Assembly: GCF_041435095.1 (NCBI RefSeq)
Contig: NZ_CP108025.1
Span: 5,456,001-5,520,000 of the forward strand
Length of the DNA stretch: 64,000 nt
Source: Kitasatospora sp. NBC_00315
GTDB taxonomy: Bacteria; Actinomycetota; Actinomycetes; Streptomycetales; Streptomycetaceae
Direction of reading: 5' to 3'
This document shows, piece by piece, positions 52,685-60,526 of the stretch (the stretch's first letter is position 1; each line of letters begins with the position of its first letter). A model generated the notes under the pieces. That model searched no databases. It was not told the DNA's origin and was given only the letters and a program-made list of their open reading frames with translations. The position numbers and the translations under genes are program-made.

Positions 52685-52905
52685 GCTGAACCACCCCGCA
52701 CCGCACCCGACAGCGCCCCACCCGCGCCCGCCGCCGACCCGATCGAGGGACCGGCGGCGGGCACTGGTACGCTTGGCCATTGAGCGCAGCCGTGCGCCCT
52801 GGCACAGTCCGGGTGAACCGCGGCCGCGCCCGCTGTACGACACCGAGTCCTCTCAAGATCCTGTGCCGTAGACCAGGATCACTCGGACACCTTGAAGGAG
52901 TTGCT

Positions 52906-53196
52906 GTGGCTCTCGACGCCGCTGTCAAGAAGCAGATCTTCGCCGATTTCGGCCAGAAGGAGGGCGACACCGGCTCCCCCGAGGTCCAGGTCGCCATGCT
53001 TTCCCGTCGTATCTCGGACCTGACCGAGCACCTCAAGCTGCACAAGCACGACCACCACTCGCGTCGTGGCCTGCTGATCCTCGTCGGTCAGCGTCGTCGC
53101 CTGCTGCAGTACCTGGCCAAGAAGGACATCGAGCGTTTCCGTACGCTCGTCGACCGTCTCGGCATCCGTCGCGGTGCCGCCGGCGGCGCCCGCTAG
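52906..53196 (+). CDS. rpsO: 30S ribosomal protein S15
   Basis: 96 aa. S15 signature: KKQIFADFGQKEGDTGSPEVQVAMLSRRISDLTEHLK, HKHDHHSRRGLLILVGQRRRLL and YLAKKDIERFRTLVDRLGIR. It binds 16S rRNA h20-h22 early in 30S assembly. The GTG at 52906 follows AAGGAG (52895-52900). It stands upstream of pnp, a pairing conserved across bacteria and known to be post-transcriptionally controlled. Confidence 0.97.
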   Translation: MALDAAVKKQIFADFGQKEGDTGSPEVQVAMLSRRISDLTEHLKLHKHDHHSRRGLLILVGQRRRLLQYLAKKDIERFRTLVDRLGIRRGAAGGAR

Positions 53197-53207
53197 GACC
53201 GCCGCTC

Positions 53208-53238
53208 GGGGCGGCTCCCCACACCGGGGAGCCGCCCC
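53208..53238 (+). terminator. rpsO-pnp intergenic hairpin
   Basis: Perfect 13-bp stem (53208-53220 with 53226-53238), loop ACACC, followed by TT. It may be a partial terminator. In Streptomyces the rpsO-pnp intergenic hairpin is a known RNase III processing site, and this is probably the equivalent. Confidence 0.65.
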
Positions 53239-53665
53239 TTGTGCGTATGCCGCCCGCTGCAGGGCGGCGCAGGACCACGCGCAGGCCGCCCGTACTGGGC
53301 GGCGCACGACAACTCGCGTCCACCTCCCGGGGTGGCCGAGGATTGCACCGTAGGGTTATGGGCATGCCGGGTGATGGCGCAAACGGAGCGCCGCCCGGGC
53401 AGCAGCCCGACCCTCGCGGGACGAAGGCTTCAAACGGAAGCCGCCCGCATCCGGGAGAGCGTCCAGCCGCGACCGCCGACCAGGCCTGGCAGCCGAGAGG
53501 CGCCGGTCCTCGGTAGTGGCCGCCGGGAGTCCCACGAGTGGACGACCCGGAGGCTTCGATCGAAGACCGGCCCGACTGCCTTCTCTGTGAAAGAGAGCCG
53601 GGGCCCTAGGCAGGCAAGCGCAGGGGCGCTCTCCCGGAGAACGTACGAAAGAGGAGATCTTCCAG
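53239..53665 (+). promoter_or_regulatory. Long structured leader of pnp
   Basis: About 430 bp without a gene. A TAGGGT hexamer at 53351-53356 could be the -10 of a pnp promoter. From about 53490 to 53640 several small hairpins can form, among them CCGAG/CTCGG (near 53495-53515) and TCTCT/AGAGA (near 53583-53597). The pnp ribosome-binding site GAGGAG is at 53651-53656. Confidence 0.45.
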
Positions 53666-55873
53666 GTGGAAGAGAACGTGTTCTACGCCGAGGCCGTCAT
53701 CGACAACGGTTCCTTCGGCACCCGTACCATCCGCTTCGAGACCGGCCGTCTGGCCCGTCAGGCCGCCGGCTCCGCCGTCGCCTACCTCGACGACGACACC
53801 ATGGTGCTGTCGGCGACCAGCGCGTCCAAGCAGCCGAAGGAGCACTTCGACTTCTTCCCGCTGACCGTGGACGTCGAGGAGCGGATGTACGCCGCGGGCC
53901 GTATCCCCGGCTCGTTCTTCCGTCGTGAGGGCCGGCCGTCCGAGGACGCCATCCTCACCTGCCGTCTGATCGACCGCCCGCTGCGCCCGTCCTTCGTCAA
54001 GGGCCTGCGCAACGAGATCCAGGTCGTCGTCACCGTGATGGCGCTCAACCCCGACCACCTGTACGACGTGGTGGCCATCAACGCCGCCTCGGCGTCCACC
54101 CAGCTCGCGGGCCTGCCGTTCTCCGGCCCGATCGGTGGCGTCCGCGTCGCGCTGATCAAGGGCCAGTGGGTGGCCTTCCCGACCCACAGCGAGCTCGAGG
54201 ACGCCGTCTTCGACATGGTGGTGGCCGGCCGCACGCTGGCCGACGGCGACGTCGCGATCATGATGGTCGAGGCCGAGGCCACCGACAAGACGATCAAGCT
54301 CGTCGAGGGCGGCGCCGACGCGCCGACCGAGGACGTCGTGGCCGCCGGTCTGGACGCCGCGAAGCCGTTCATCAAGATCCTCTGCGCCGCGCAGTCGCAG
54401 CTGGCCGCCCAGGCCGCCAAGCCCACCGGCGAGTTCCCGGTCTTCCTGGACTACCAGGAGGACGTCTTCGCCGCCCTGACCAACGCGGTCAAGGACGAGC
54501 TGGCCCAGGCGCTGACCATCGCCGGCAAGCAGGAGCGCAACAACGAGCTGGACCGCGTCAAGGCGATCGCCGCCGAGAAGCTCCTGCCGGAGTTCGAGGG
54601 TCGCGAGAAGGAGATCAGCGCCGCGTACAACGCGCTGACCAAGAAGGTCGTGCGCGAGCGCGTCATCAAGGACAAGGTCCGCATCGACGGCCGCGGCGTG
54701 ACGGACATCCGTACGCTGGCCGCCGAGGTCGAGGCCATCCCGCGCGTGCACGGCTCGGCCCTGTTCGAGCGTGGCGAGACCCAGATCCTGGGCGTCACCA
54801 CCCTCAACATGCTGCGCATGGAGCAGCAGCTCGACACGCTCTCCCCGGAGACGCGTCGCCGCTACATGCACAACTACAACTTCCCGCCGTACTCGGTCGG
54901 CGAGACCGGCCGCGTGGGTTCGCCCAAGCGCCGCGAGATCGGCCACGGTGCGCTGGCGGAGCGGGCGATCATCCCCGTGCTGCCGACCCGCGAGGAGTTC
55001 CCCTACGCGATCCGCCAGGTCTCCGAGGCGCTGAGCTCCAACGGCTCCACCTCGATGGGCTCGGTCTGCGCCTCCACCATGTCGCTGCTGAACGCCGGTG
55101 TGCCGCTCAAGGCCGCCGTCGCCGGTATCGCCATGGGCCTCATCTCGCAGGAGATCGACGGTGAGACGCACTACGTCGCGCTGACCGACATCCTGGGCGC
55201 GGAGGACGCTTACGGCGACATGGACTTCAAGGTCGCCGGTACCCGCAACTTCATCACCGCCCTCCAGCTGGACACCAAGCTGAACGGCATCCCGGCCTCC
55301 GTCCTGGCCGCCGCGCTCAAGCAGGCCAAGGACGCCCGTCTGCACATCCTCGATGTGATGAACGAGGCCATCGACGCGCCCGACGAGATGTCGCCGAACG
55401 CGCCGCGCATCATCACCATCAAGATCCCGGTGGACAAGATCGGCGAGGTCATCGGCCCGAAGGGCAAGATGATCAACCAGATCCAGGAGGACACCGGCGC
55501 GGACATCACCATCGAGGACGACGGCACCATCTACATCGGTGCCATCGACGGTCCCTCGGCGGAGGCTGCCCGTACGACGATCAACCAGATCGCCAACCCG
55601 ACCATGCCGGAGGTCGGCGAGCGCTACCTGGGCACCGTGGTGAAGACCACGACGTTCGGCGCGTTCGTTTCGCTCATGCCGGGCAAGGACGGCCTGCTGC
55701 ACATCTCGCAGATCCGCAAGCTCGCCGGTGGCAAGCGCGTGGAGAACGTCGAGGACGTGCTGGCCGTCGGCGCCAAGGTCCAGGTCGAGATCGCCGAGAT
55801 CGACCCGCGCGGCAAGCTCTCGCTGATCCCGGTCGTCGAGGGCGAAGAGGGCGGCGAGGCAGCGTCGGAGTGA
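53666..55873 (+). CDS. pnp: Polynucleotide phosphorylase/guanosine pentaphosphate synthetase
   Basis: 735 aa. Two RNase PH-like domains: the first (about 20-240) is degenerate in metal sites and the second carries the active site, with GSALFERGETQILGVTTL, PPYSVGETGRVG and MGLISQEIDGETHYVALTDILG. A KH domain (IPVDKIGEVIGPKGKMINQI) and an S1 domain (LGTVVKTTTFGAFVSLMPGKDGLLHISQI) follow. It degrades RNA 3'-5' with phosphate, and in Streptomyces also adds 3' tails and was described as a pppGpp synthetase. The start is GTG. Confidence 0.97.
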   Translation: MEENVFYAEAVIDNGSFGTRTIRFETGRLARQAAGSAVAYLDDDTMVLSATSASKQPKEHFDFFPLTVDVEERMYAAGRIPGSFFRREGRPSEDAILTCRLIDRPLRPSFVKGLRNEIQVVVTVMALNPDHLYDVVAINAASASTQLAGLPFSGPIGGVRVALIKGQWVAFPTHSELEDAVFDMVVAGRTLADGDVAIMMVEAEATDKTIKLVEGGADAPTEDVVAAGLDAAKPFIKILCAAQSQLAAQAAKPTGEFPVFLDYQEDVFAALTNAVKDELAQALTIAGKQERNNELDRVKAIAAEKLLPEFEGREKEISAAYNALTKKVVRERVIKDKVRIDGRGVTDIRTLAAEVEAIPRVHGSALFERGETQILGVTTLNMLRMEQQLDTLSPETRRRYMHNYNFPPYSVGETGRVGSPKRREIGHGALAERAIIPVLPTREEFPYAIRQVSEALSSNGSTSMGSVCASTMSLLNAGVPLKAAVAGIAMGLISQEIDGETHYVALTDILGAEDAYGDMDFKVAGTRNFITALQLDTKLNGIPASVLAAALKQAKDARLHILDVMNEAIDAPDEMSPNAPRIITIKIPVDKIGEVIGPKGKMINQIQEDTGADITIEDDGTIYIGAIDGPSAEAARTTINQIANPTMPEVGERYLGTVVKTTTFGAFVSLMPGKDGLLHISQIRKLAGGKRVENVEDVLAVGAKVQVEIAEIDPRGKLSLIPVVEGEEGGEAASE

Positions 55874-55891
55874 CGCGCCCCTAGCTCCACC

Positions 55892-55929
55892 GCGGCCCGC
55901 ACACTCCGGACTCGGAGCGTGCGGGCCGC
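55892..55929 (+). terminator. pnp terminator
   Basis: 17-bp stem (55892-55908 with 55913-55929; one A-C mismatch) and a GACT loop. It ends 31 bases before the start of the next gene, so that gene's ribosome-binding site sits close to the hairpin. Confidence 0.6.
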
Positions 55930-55960
55930 ACCCTGTTGTCATTGCTCGAGAGGAACATTC

Positions 55961-57313
55961 GTGGCCCAGGCCTCGGCGGCGAAGCAGCGCCCCGGTACCA
56001 CCCGCACCCTGCTCAAGGGCACCGACGGAGCCGGCACGGTACGCCGTACCGTCCTTCCCGGTGGCCTGCGGGTCGTCACCGAGACCCTTCCGACGGTGCG
56101 CTCCGCCACCTTCGGCATCTGGGTCGGGGTCGGCTCCCGGGACGAGACCCCGGTGCTCAACGGCGCCACCCACTACCTGGAGCACCTGCTCTTCAAGGGC
56201 ACCGAGCGCCGCAGCGCCCTGGAGATCTCCTCCGCCCTGGACGCGGTCGGCGGTGAGATGAACGCCTTCACCGCGAAGGAGAACACCTGCTACTACGCGC
56301 GGGTGCTCGACACCGATCTGCCGCTCGCCATCGACGTGGTCTGCGACATGCTCACCGGATCGCTGATCCTGCCCGAGGACGTCGAGGCCGAGCGCGGCGT
56401 CATCCTGGAGGAGATGGCGATGGCCGAGGACGACCCGGGCGACGTCGTGCACGACCTCTTCGCCAAGGTGATCTACGGCACCGGCCCCCTCGGCCGTCCG
56501 ATCCTCGGCACCCAGGAGACGGTGAAGGGCCTCTCCCGGGACCAGATCGCGAACTTCTTCCACCGCCGCTACAAGCCCGAGCACCTGGTGGTGGCGGCGG
56601 CCGGCAACCTGGACCACCGCAAGGTCGTCAAGCAGGTCGAGCAGGCTTTCGCCGCCGTCCTGGCCAAGTCCGAGGCGGCCCCGGCCGAGGCCCGCCGCGG
56701 CGTCAAGGCGCTGCGCACGGCCGGCCGGGTCGAGGTGATGAACCGCCCCACCGAGCAGGCCCACCTCGTCCTCGGCGTCCCCGGTGTGCCGCGCCACGAC
56801 GAACGCCGCTGGGCGCTCGGCGTGCTCAACGCCGTCCTCGGCGGGGGCATGAGTTCGCGGCTGTTCCAGGAGGTCCGGGAGAAGCGGGGCCTGGCGTACT
56901 CGGTCTACTCGTACTCCTCCTCCTACTCCGACAGCGGCCTGTTCGGCATCTACGCCGGCTGCCAGCCGAAGCGGGTCGAGCAGGTGCTCGACATCTGCCG
57001 CCAGGAGCTCGCCAAGGTCGTCGAGGAGGGCATCACCGAGGAGGAGCTGCGCCGGGCGATCGGCCAGATCTCCGGCTCCACCGTGCTCGGCATGGAGGAC
57101 ACCGGTTCGCTGATGAACCGGATCGGCAAGGCCGAGCTGAGCTACGGCCACCACCTCTCGGTGGACGAGATGCTGGCGAAGATCGCCTCGGTGACCCTGG
57201 AGGACGTCCACGCGGTCGCGCGGGATGTGTTGGGCGCCCACCGGCCCTCGCTCGCGCTGATCGGCCCGATCACCGACAGGCGCACCGCCAAGCTCACCGA
57301 CCTGCTCGCCTGA
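55961..57313 (+). CDS. M16-family zinc peptidase (mitochondrial-processing-peptidase-like)
   Basis: 450 aa. It has the inverted zinc motif HxxEH in HYLEHLLFKG with the downstream ligand in ERGVILEEMAMAEDDP. The second half, with GLAYSVYSYSSSYSDSGLFGIYAGC and R-Y/F substrate-binding features, resembles the catalytic subunit of mitochondrial processing peptidase. Conserved beside pnp in actinobacteria. Its substrates are unknown, and no signal peptide is visible, so it is probably cytosolic. The GTG at 55961 follows GAGAGGA (55949-55955). Confidence 0.9.
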   Translation: MAQASAAKQRPGTTRTLLKGTDGAGTVRRTVLPGGLRVVTETLPTVRSATFGIWVGVGSRDETPVLNGATHYLEHLLFKGTERRSALEISSALDAVGGEMNAFTAKENTCYYARVLDTDLPLAIDVVCDMLTGSLILPEDVEAERGVILEEMAMAEDDPGDVVHDLFAKVIYGTGPLGRPILGTQETVKGLSRDQIANFFHRRYKPEHLVVAAAGNLDHRKVVKQVEQAFAAVLAKSEAAPAEARRGVKALRTAGRVEVMNRPTEQAHLVLGVPGVPRHDERRWALGVLNAVLGGGMSSRLFQEVREKRGLAYSVYSYSSSYSDSGLFGIYAGCQPKRVEQVLDICRQELAKVVEEGITEEELRRAIGQISGSTVLGMEDTGSLMNRIGKAELSYGHHLSVDEMLAKIASVTLEDVHAVARDVLGAHRPSLALIGPITDRRTAKLTDLLA

Positions 57314-57387
57314 ACCACTCGCCCGAACCGCTCCGCCCGCTCGTCCGTTCCGCCCGCCCGTTCCGTGCGTTTGAGAGGACCCCTGAG

Positions 57388-58134
57388 ATGACGCTGCGCG
57401 TCGCCGTGATCGGTGCCACCGGCCGGATCGGCTCGGAGGCGGTGAAGGCCGTCGAGGCCGCACCCGACCTCGACCTGGTCGCCACCCTGAACAGCCGCTC
57501 CAAGCTGGAGTCCCTGACCGAGGCGGACGCCCAGGTCGTGGTCGAGCTGACCCACCCCGACGCGGTGATGGCCAACCTCCGGTACTGCCTGGAGAACGGC
57601 ATCCACGTGGTCACCGGCACCACCGGCTGGACGGACGAGCGGCTGGCAACGGTCGGCGGCTGGCTGGACGCGGCCCCCGGGACGGGCCTGCTGATCGCGC
57701 CGAACTTCTCCATCGGCGCCGTGCTGTCCATGCAGTTCGCCCAGCAGGCGGCGAAGTACTTCGAAAGCGTCGAGGTCGTCGAGCTGCACCACAGCCACAA
57801 GGCGGACGCGCCCTCCGGCACCGCCACCCGCACCGCGCAGCTGATCGCCGCCGCCCGGGACGCGGCCGGCCTGCCCCGGCAGTCCGACGCGACCACGCAC
57901 GGCCTGCCGGGCGCCCGCGGCGCGGACGTGGACGGCGTCCCCGTCCACTCGGTGCGCCTGCGCGGCCTGCTGGCCCACCAGGAGATCCTGCTCGGTGACA
58001 GCGGCGAGACGCTGACCATCCGGCACGACTCACTGCACCACAGCTGCTTCATGCCGGGCATCCTGCTCGGCGTGCGCAGGGTGGTGCAGACGCCCGGGCT
58101 GACCCTCGGCCTCGAACACTTCCTGGACCTGTGA
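57388..58134 (+). CDS. dapB: 4-hydroxy-tetrahydrodipicolinate reductase
   Basis: 248 aa. Second committed step of the diaminopimelate/lysine pathway, using NAD(P)H. Motifs are the Rossmann loop VIGATGRIGSEA, TGTTGW, ISPNF-type APNFSIGAVL and the substrate-binding EVVELHHSHKADAPSGTA (catalytic His and Lys). GAGAGGA precedes the ATG. It shares a direction with the small membrane protein, thyX and dapA, so lysine/peptidoglycan precursor genes lie close together here. Confidence 0.95.
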   Translation: MTLRVAVIGATGRIGSEAVKAVEAAPDLDLVATLNSRSKLESLTEADAQVVVELTHPDAVMANLRYCLENGIHVVTGTTGWTDERLATVGGWLDAAPGTGLLIAPNFSIGAVLSMQFAQQAAKYFESVEVVELHHSHKADAPSGTATRTAQLIAAARDAAGLPRQSDATTHGLPGARGADVDGVPVHSVRLRGLLAHQEILLGDSGETLTIRHDSLHHSCFMPGILLGVRRVVQTPGLTLGLEHFLDL

Positions 58135-58141
58135 GCACCGT

Positions 58142-58603
58142 ATGACCTCCCGTACCGGTTTCTTCCTGCTCGGCGCCGCCCTGCTGTTCGTCGCCGTGAT
58201 CTGCGTCGGCGAGGGGATCCAGCTGATCGCCACCGGCAAGGTGCTCGGCATCGGCCTCGGTGTCTGCGCCTTCGTCATCCCGGCGATCGGCGTCTGGTTC
58301 CTGCGCCAGACCGTCCGCTTCGGCCGGGCCGGCGAGCGGTTGGCCCGCGAACTGGAGGCCGAGGGCGGCCTGCCGGTGGACGAGCTGCGCCGTACGCCCG
58401 GCGGCCGGATCGACCGCGCCTCGGCGGACGAGGTCTTCGCCCGCCGCCAGGCGGAGGCCGAGACCGCCCCGGGGGACTGGCGGGTGTGGTTCCGCCTCGC
58501 CGTCGCCTACGCGGACGCCGGGGACACCCCCAGGGCCCGCAGGACCATGCAGCACGCCATCCGCCTGCACGCCTCGTCGGCCGCCGCCCCGGTCGCGGGC
58601 TAG
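58142..58603 (+). CDS. Small two-helix membrane protein between dapB and thyX
   Basis: 153 aa. Two membrane helices (about 5-27, FFLLGAALLFVAVICVGEG, and 33-53, GIGLGVCAFVIPAIGVWFL) precede a soluble, helical C-terminal half containing RLAVAYADAGDTPRARRTMQHAIRL, which looks like one tetratricopeptide-type helix pair. The function is unknown. It starts 7 bases after dapB stops with no separate ribosome-binding site and is probably translated by coupling. Confidence 0.7.
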   Translation: MTSRTGFFLLGAALLFVAVICVGEGIQLIATGKVLGIGLGVCAFVIPAIGVWFLRQTVRFGRAGERLARELEAEGGLPVDELRRTPGGRIDRASADEVFARRQAEAETAPGDWRVWFRLAVAYADAGDTPRARRTMQHAIRLHASSAAAPVAG

Positions 58604-58647
58604 GCTGTCGGCCGTCACCAAGCCATGAACATCAGGAGGAATCCCGC

Positions 58648-60288
58648 GTGAGCGACGAAGTGGGTACCGACCCGCAGTTCCGCAACGACGTCTCGGTGGA
58701 GCTGGTCCGCAGCGCCGCGGTCGATTCGGACGTCATCTGGGCGGCCCGGGTCTCGACCGCGGGAGAGCAGTCGATCGAGGCCGTCGGGCAGGACCCGGAG
58801 AAGTCCAGGGGCCTGATCAACTTCCTGATGCGGGACCGGCACGGTACGCCCTTCGAGCACAACTCGATGACCTTCCTCGTCAGTGCGCCGATCTTCGTCT
58901 TCCGCGAGTTCCACCGCCACCGCAGCGGCTGGTGCCTGGCGGGTGACACCGAGATCACCCTGCAGGGCAAGGACGGTTCGCCCGAGCGGCGGACGATCAA
59001 GGATCTCTACCAGCTGTGGCATGTCGGGGCCGAGGACACGCTGCCCGCCGAGGACGGCGTCACCTGGCACAAGAAGTCCGAGAAATGGCGTGCTCAGGTC
59101 AAGCATCGCGGCGAGCAGCACCGTCTGGGCCTCCATGAGACCCGGGACGCGGCCGAGGCGGCCGTTGCGGCGTTCCGTGAGCTTCACCCCGCGAAGCGGA
59201 CCAGGAAGCCCGACTCGGTGCGGCGCAGCCATGTGCGCTGTTTCGACGAGCGGACCCTCGTCGCCCGGCGCGCCCCGATCGTGGACGTCATGGAGTCCGG
59301 CGTCAAGCAGCTGATCCGGTTGACGACGGCGAGTGGCAAGCAGCTCCGTTGCAGCCGGGACCACGCGATCCTCACCCCGGACGGCTGGCGCAAGGCCGGC
59401 GAACTCGCGGTGGGCGATTCGGTGATGTCGGGCGGTACCGCCGTGCGGCCGTCGGAGGCGCTGGTGCCGCCGAGCCTGCGTCGGGGCATCGGGGTCTGGA
59501 CCTCGATGCAGCGCAAGCGGCTGATCGACGAGCTCGACCTCTGCTACCTGTGTTCCCGGACGTTTCCGCGCGAGGCGCTGGAGCTCGACCACGTCGTCCC
59601 GGTGTCTCTCGATCTGGGCCGGGCACTCGACGAGGAGAACCTCGCTCCGGCCTGTGAGCCGTGCCGTGCCGAGAAGGGCGCGACCGAGCAGGGACTCGCC
59701 GAGCGGGGTGGAAAGGTCGCACTGGCCAAGGCCGACCTCGTGGTCTCGGTCGTGGACGACGGCGAGGAGATGACCTACGACCTCGCGGTCGAGGGGCCCT
59801 GGCACAATTTCCTCGCCGACGGAATCGTCGTCCACAACTCGTACAACGAGGAGTCCGGCCGCTACCGCGAGCTGCAGCCGGTCTTCTACGTGCCGGGCGG
59901 GGAGCGCAGGCTGGTCCAGCAGGGCCGCCCGGGCAAGTACGAGTTCGTCGAGGGCACGCCCGAGCAGCACAAGGTCGTCACCGAGGCCATGGAGGCCTCC
60001 TACCGGCAGTCGTACGAGCAGTACCAGGCGATGCTGGCGGCCGGCGTCGCCCGCGAGGTGGCCCGGGCGGTCCTGCCGGTCGGCCTGTTCTCCTCGATGT
60101 ACGCGACCTGCAACGCGCGCTCGCTGATGCACTTCCTGTCGCTGCGGACCAAGGACGAGCGGGCCACCGTGCCGTCCTTCCCGCAGCGGGAGATCGAGAT
60201 GGTCGCCGAGAAGATGGAGGCGGAGTGGGCCAAGCTCATGCCGCTCACCCATGCGGCCTTCAACGCGCACGGCCGAGTCGCTCCCTGA
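58648..60288 (+). CDS. thyX: FAD-dependent thymidylate synthase ThyX, precursor interrupted by an intein
   Basis: 546-aa precursor from the GTG at 58648 (AGGAGGA at 58634-58640). Residues 1-95 and 398-546 join to a normal 244-aa ThyX that makes dTMP from dUMP with methylene-THF, NADPH and FAD. The N-extein ends EFHRHRSGW and the C-extein begins SYNEESGRYREL, so the intein (96-397) interrupts the ThyX signature (R90-H91-R92 and S403-G-R405). The unspliced protein cannot have an intact active site. Other ThyX motifs present are HGTPFEHNSMTFLVSAPIFVFRE, QQGRPGKYEF and NARSLMHFLSLRT. If no thyA exists elsewhere, splicing would be essential. No frameshift or stop is seen through the whole frame. 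Confidence 0.93.
   Translation: MSDEVGTDPQFRNDVSVELVRSAAVDSDVIWAARVSTAGEQSIEAVGQDPEKSRGLINFLMRDRHGTPFEHNSMTFLVSAPIFVFREFHRHRSGWCLAGDTEITLQGKDGSPERRTIKDLYQLWHVGAEDTLPAEDGVTWHKKSEKWRAQVKHRGEQHRLGLHETRDAAEAAVAAFRELHPAKRTRKPDSVRRSHVRCFDERTLVARRAPIVDVMESGVKQLIRLTTASGKQLRCSRDHAILTPDGWRKAGELAVGDSVMSGGTAVRPSEALVPPSLRRGIGVWTSMQRKRLIDELDLCYLCSRTFPREALELDHVVPVSLDLGRALDEENLAPACEPCRAEKGATEQGLAERGGKVALAKADLVVSVVDDGEEMTYDLAVEGPWHNFLADGIVVHNSYNEESGRYRELQPVFYVPGGERRLVQQGRPGKYEFVEGTPEQHKVVTEAMEASYRQSYEQYQAMLAAGVAREVARAVLPVGLFSSMYATCNARSLMHFLSLRTKDERATVPSFPQREIEMVAEKMEAEWAKLMPLTHAAFNAHGRVAP
58933..59838 (+). mobile_element. ThyX intein with HNH endonuclease and AP2-like segment
   Basis: 302 codons, residues 96-397 of the precursor. 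Block A starts at C96 (CLAGDTEITL). Block B has C235-S-R-D-H239, with Ser in place of the usual Thr of TxxH, followed by AILTPDGW. Block F is TYDLAVEGPWHNFLADG. Block G ends V-V-H396-N397 before S398 of the extein. These are all the catalytic positions of a class 1 intein. Between B and F lies an HNH nuclease: C299xxC302, D314-H315, N331, C336xxC339, K343. Between A and B (about 137-182) WHKKSEKWRAQVKHRGEQHR then LGLHETRDAAEAAVAAF resembles an AP2 DNA-binding domain. Third codon positions are more often A/T here than in the exteins (e.g. 59081-59110). Confidence 0.9.
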
Positions 60289-60369
60289 CCTGGGACGATA
60301 GGCATATGGGCGGATTGCTTCCAATGTCTGGATTGCGGCTTTTCCGGCCGCTCCCTAGGCTCGGAGCAA

Positions 60370-60415
60370 GGATTCCGGTGCTGCATGAACCCCCGAGCAT
60401 GCAGCACCGGAATCC
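60370..60415 (+). terminator. thyX terminator
   Basis: Perfect 18-bp stem (60370-60387 with 60398-60415) with a 10-base loop, about 80 bases after thyX. Confidence 0.8.
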
Positions 60416-60513
60416 CATCGCGTAGCCGGCCGGAAGGCCCTTGCGCCTGTCACACGTATGTCACACCTGTCCGAACCCTGGACCGGCATGGGTACCCCCC
60501 TGCCGCCTACGAG

Positions 60514-60519
60514 TAGTTT
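60514..60519 (+). promoter_or_regulatory. Possible -10 element for a leaderless dapA transcript
   Basis: TAGTTT hexamer followed by 7 bases and then the dapA ATG. No Shine-Dalgarno sequence lies between them. Transcription could therefore start at or next to the start codon. Confidence 0.45.
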
Positions 60520-60526
60520 TGGACGC

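Noticed and set aside
53606..57463. 1285-aa minus-strand frame opposite pnp and the M16 peptidase
   Set aside because: Shadow frame rich in Asp/Leu/Val/Gly/His; pnp and M16 motifs are clear on the plus strand.
58486..58647. Possible in-frame upstream extension of thyX
   Set aside because: Overlaps the small membrane protein gene and lacks family sequence; the GTG at 58648 has an ideal AGGAGGA.
60289..60420. Small ORF after thyX containing ATGs
   Set aside because: No ribosome-binding site or coding bias; the stretch is the terminator hairpin of thyX.
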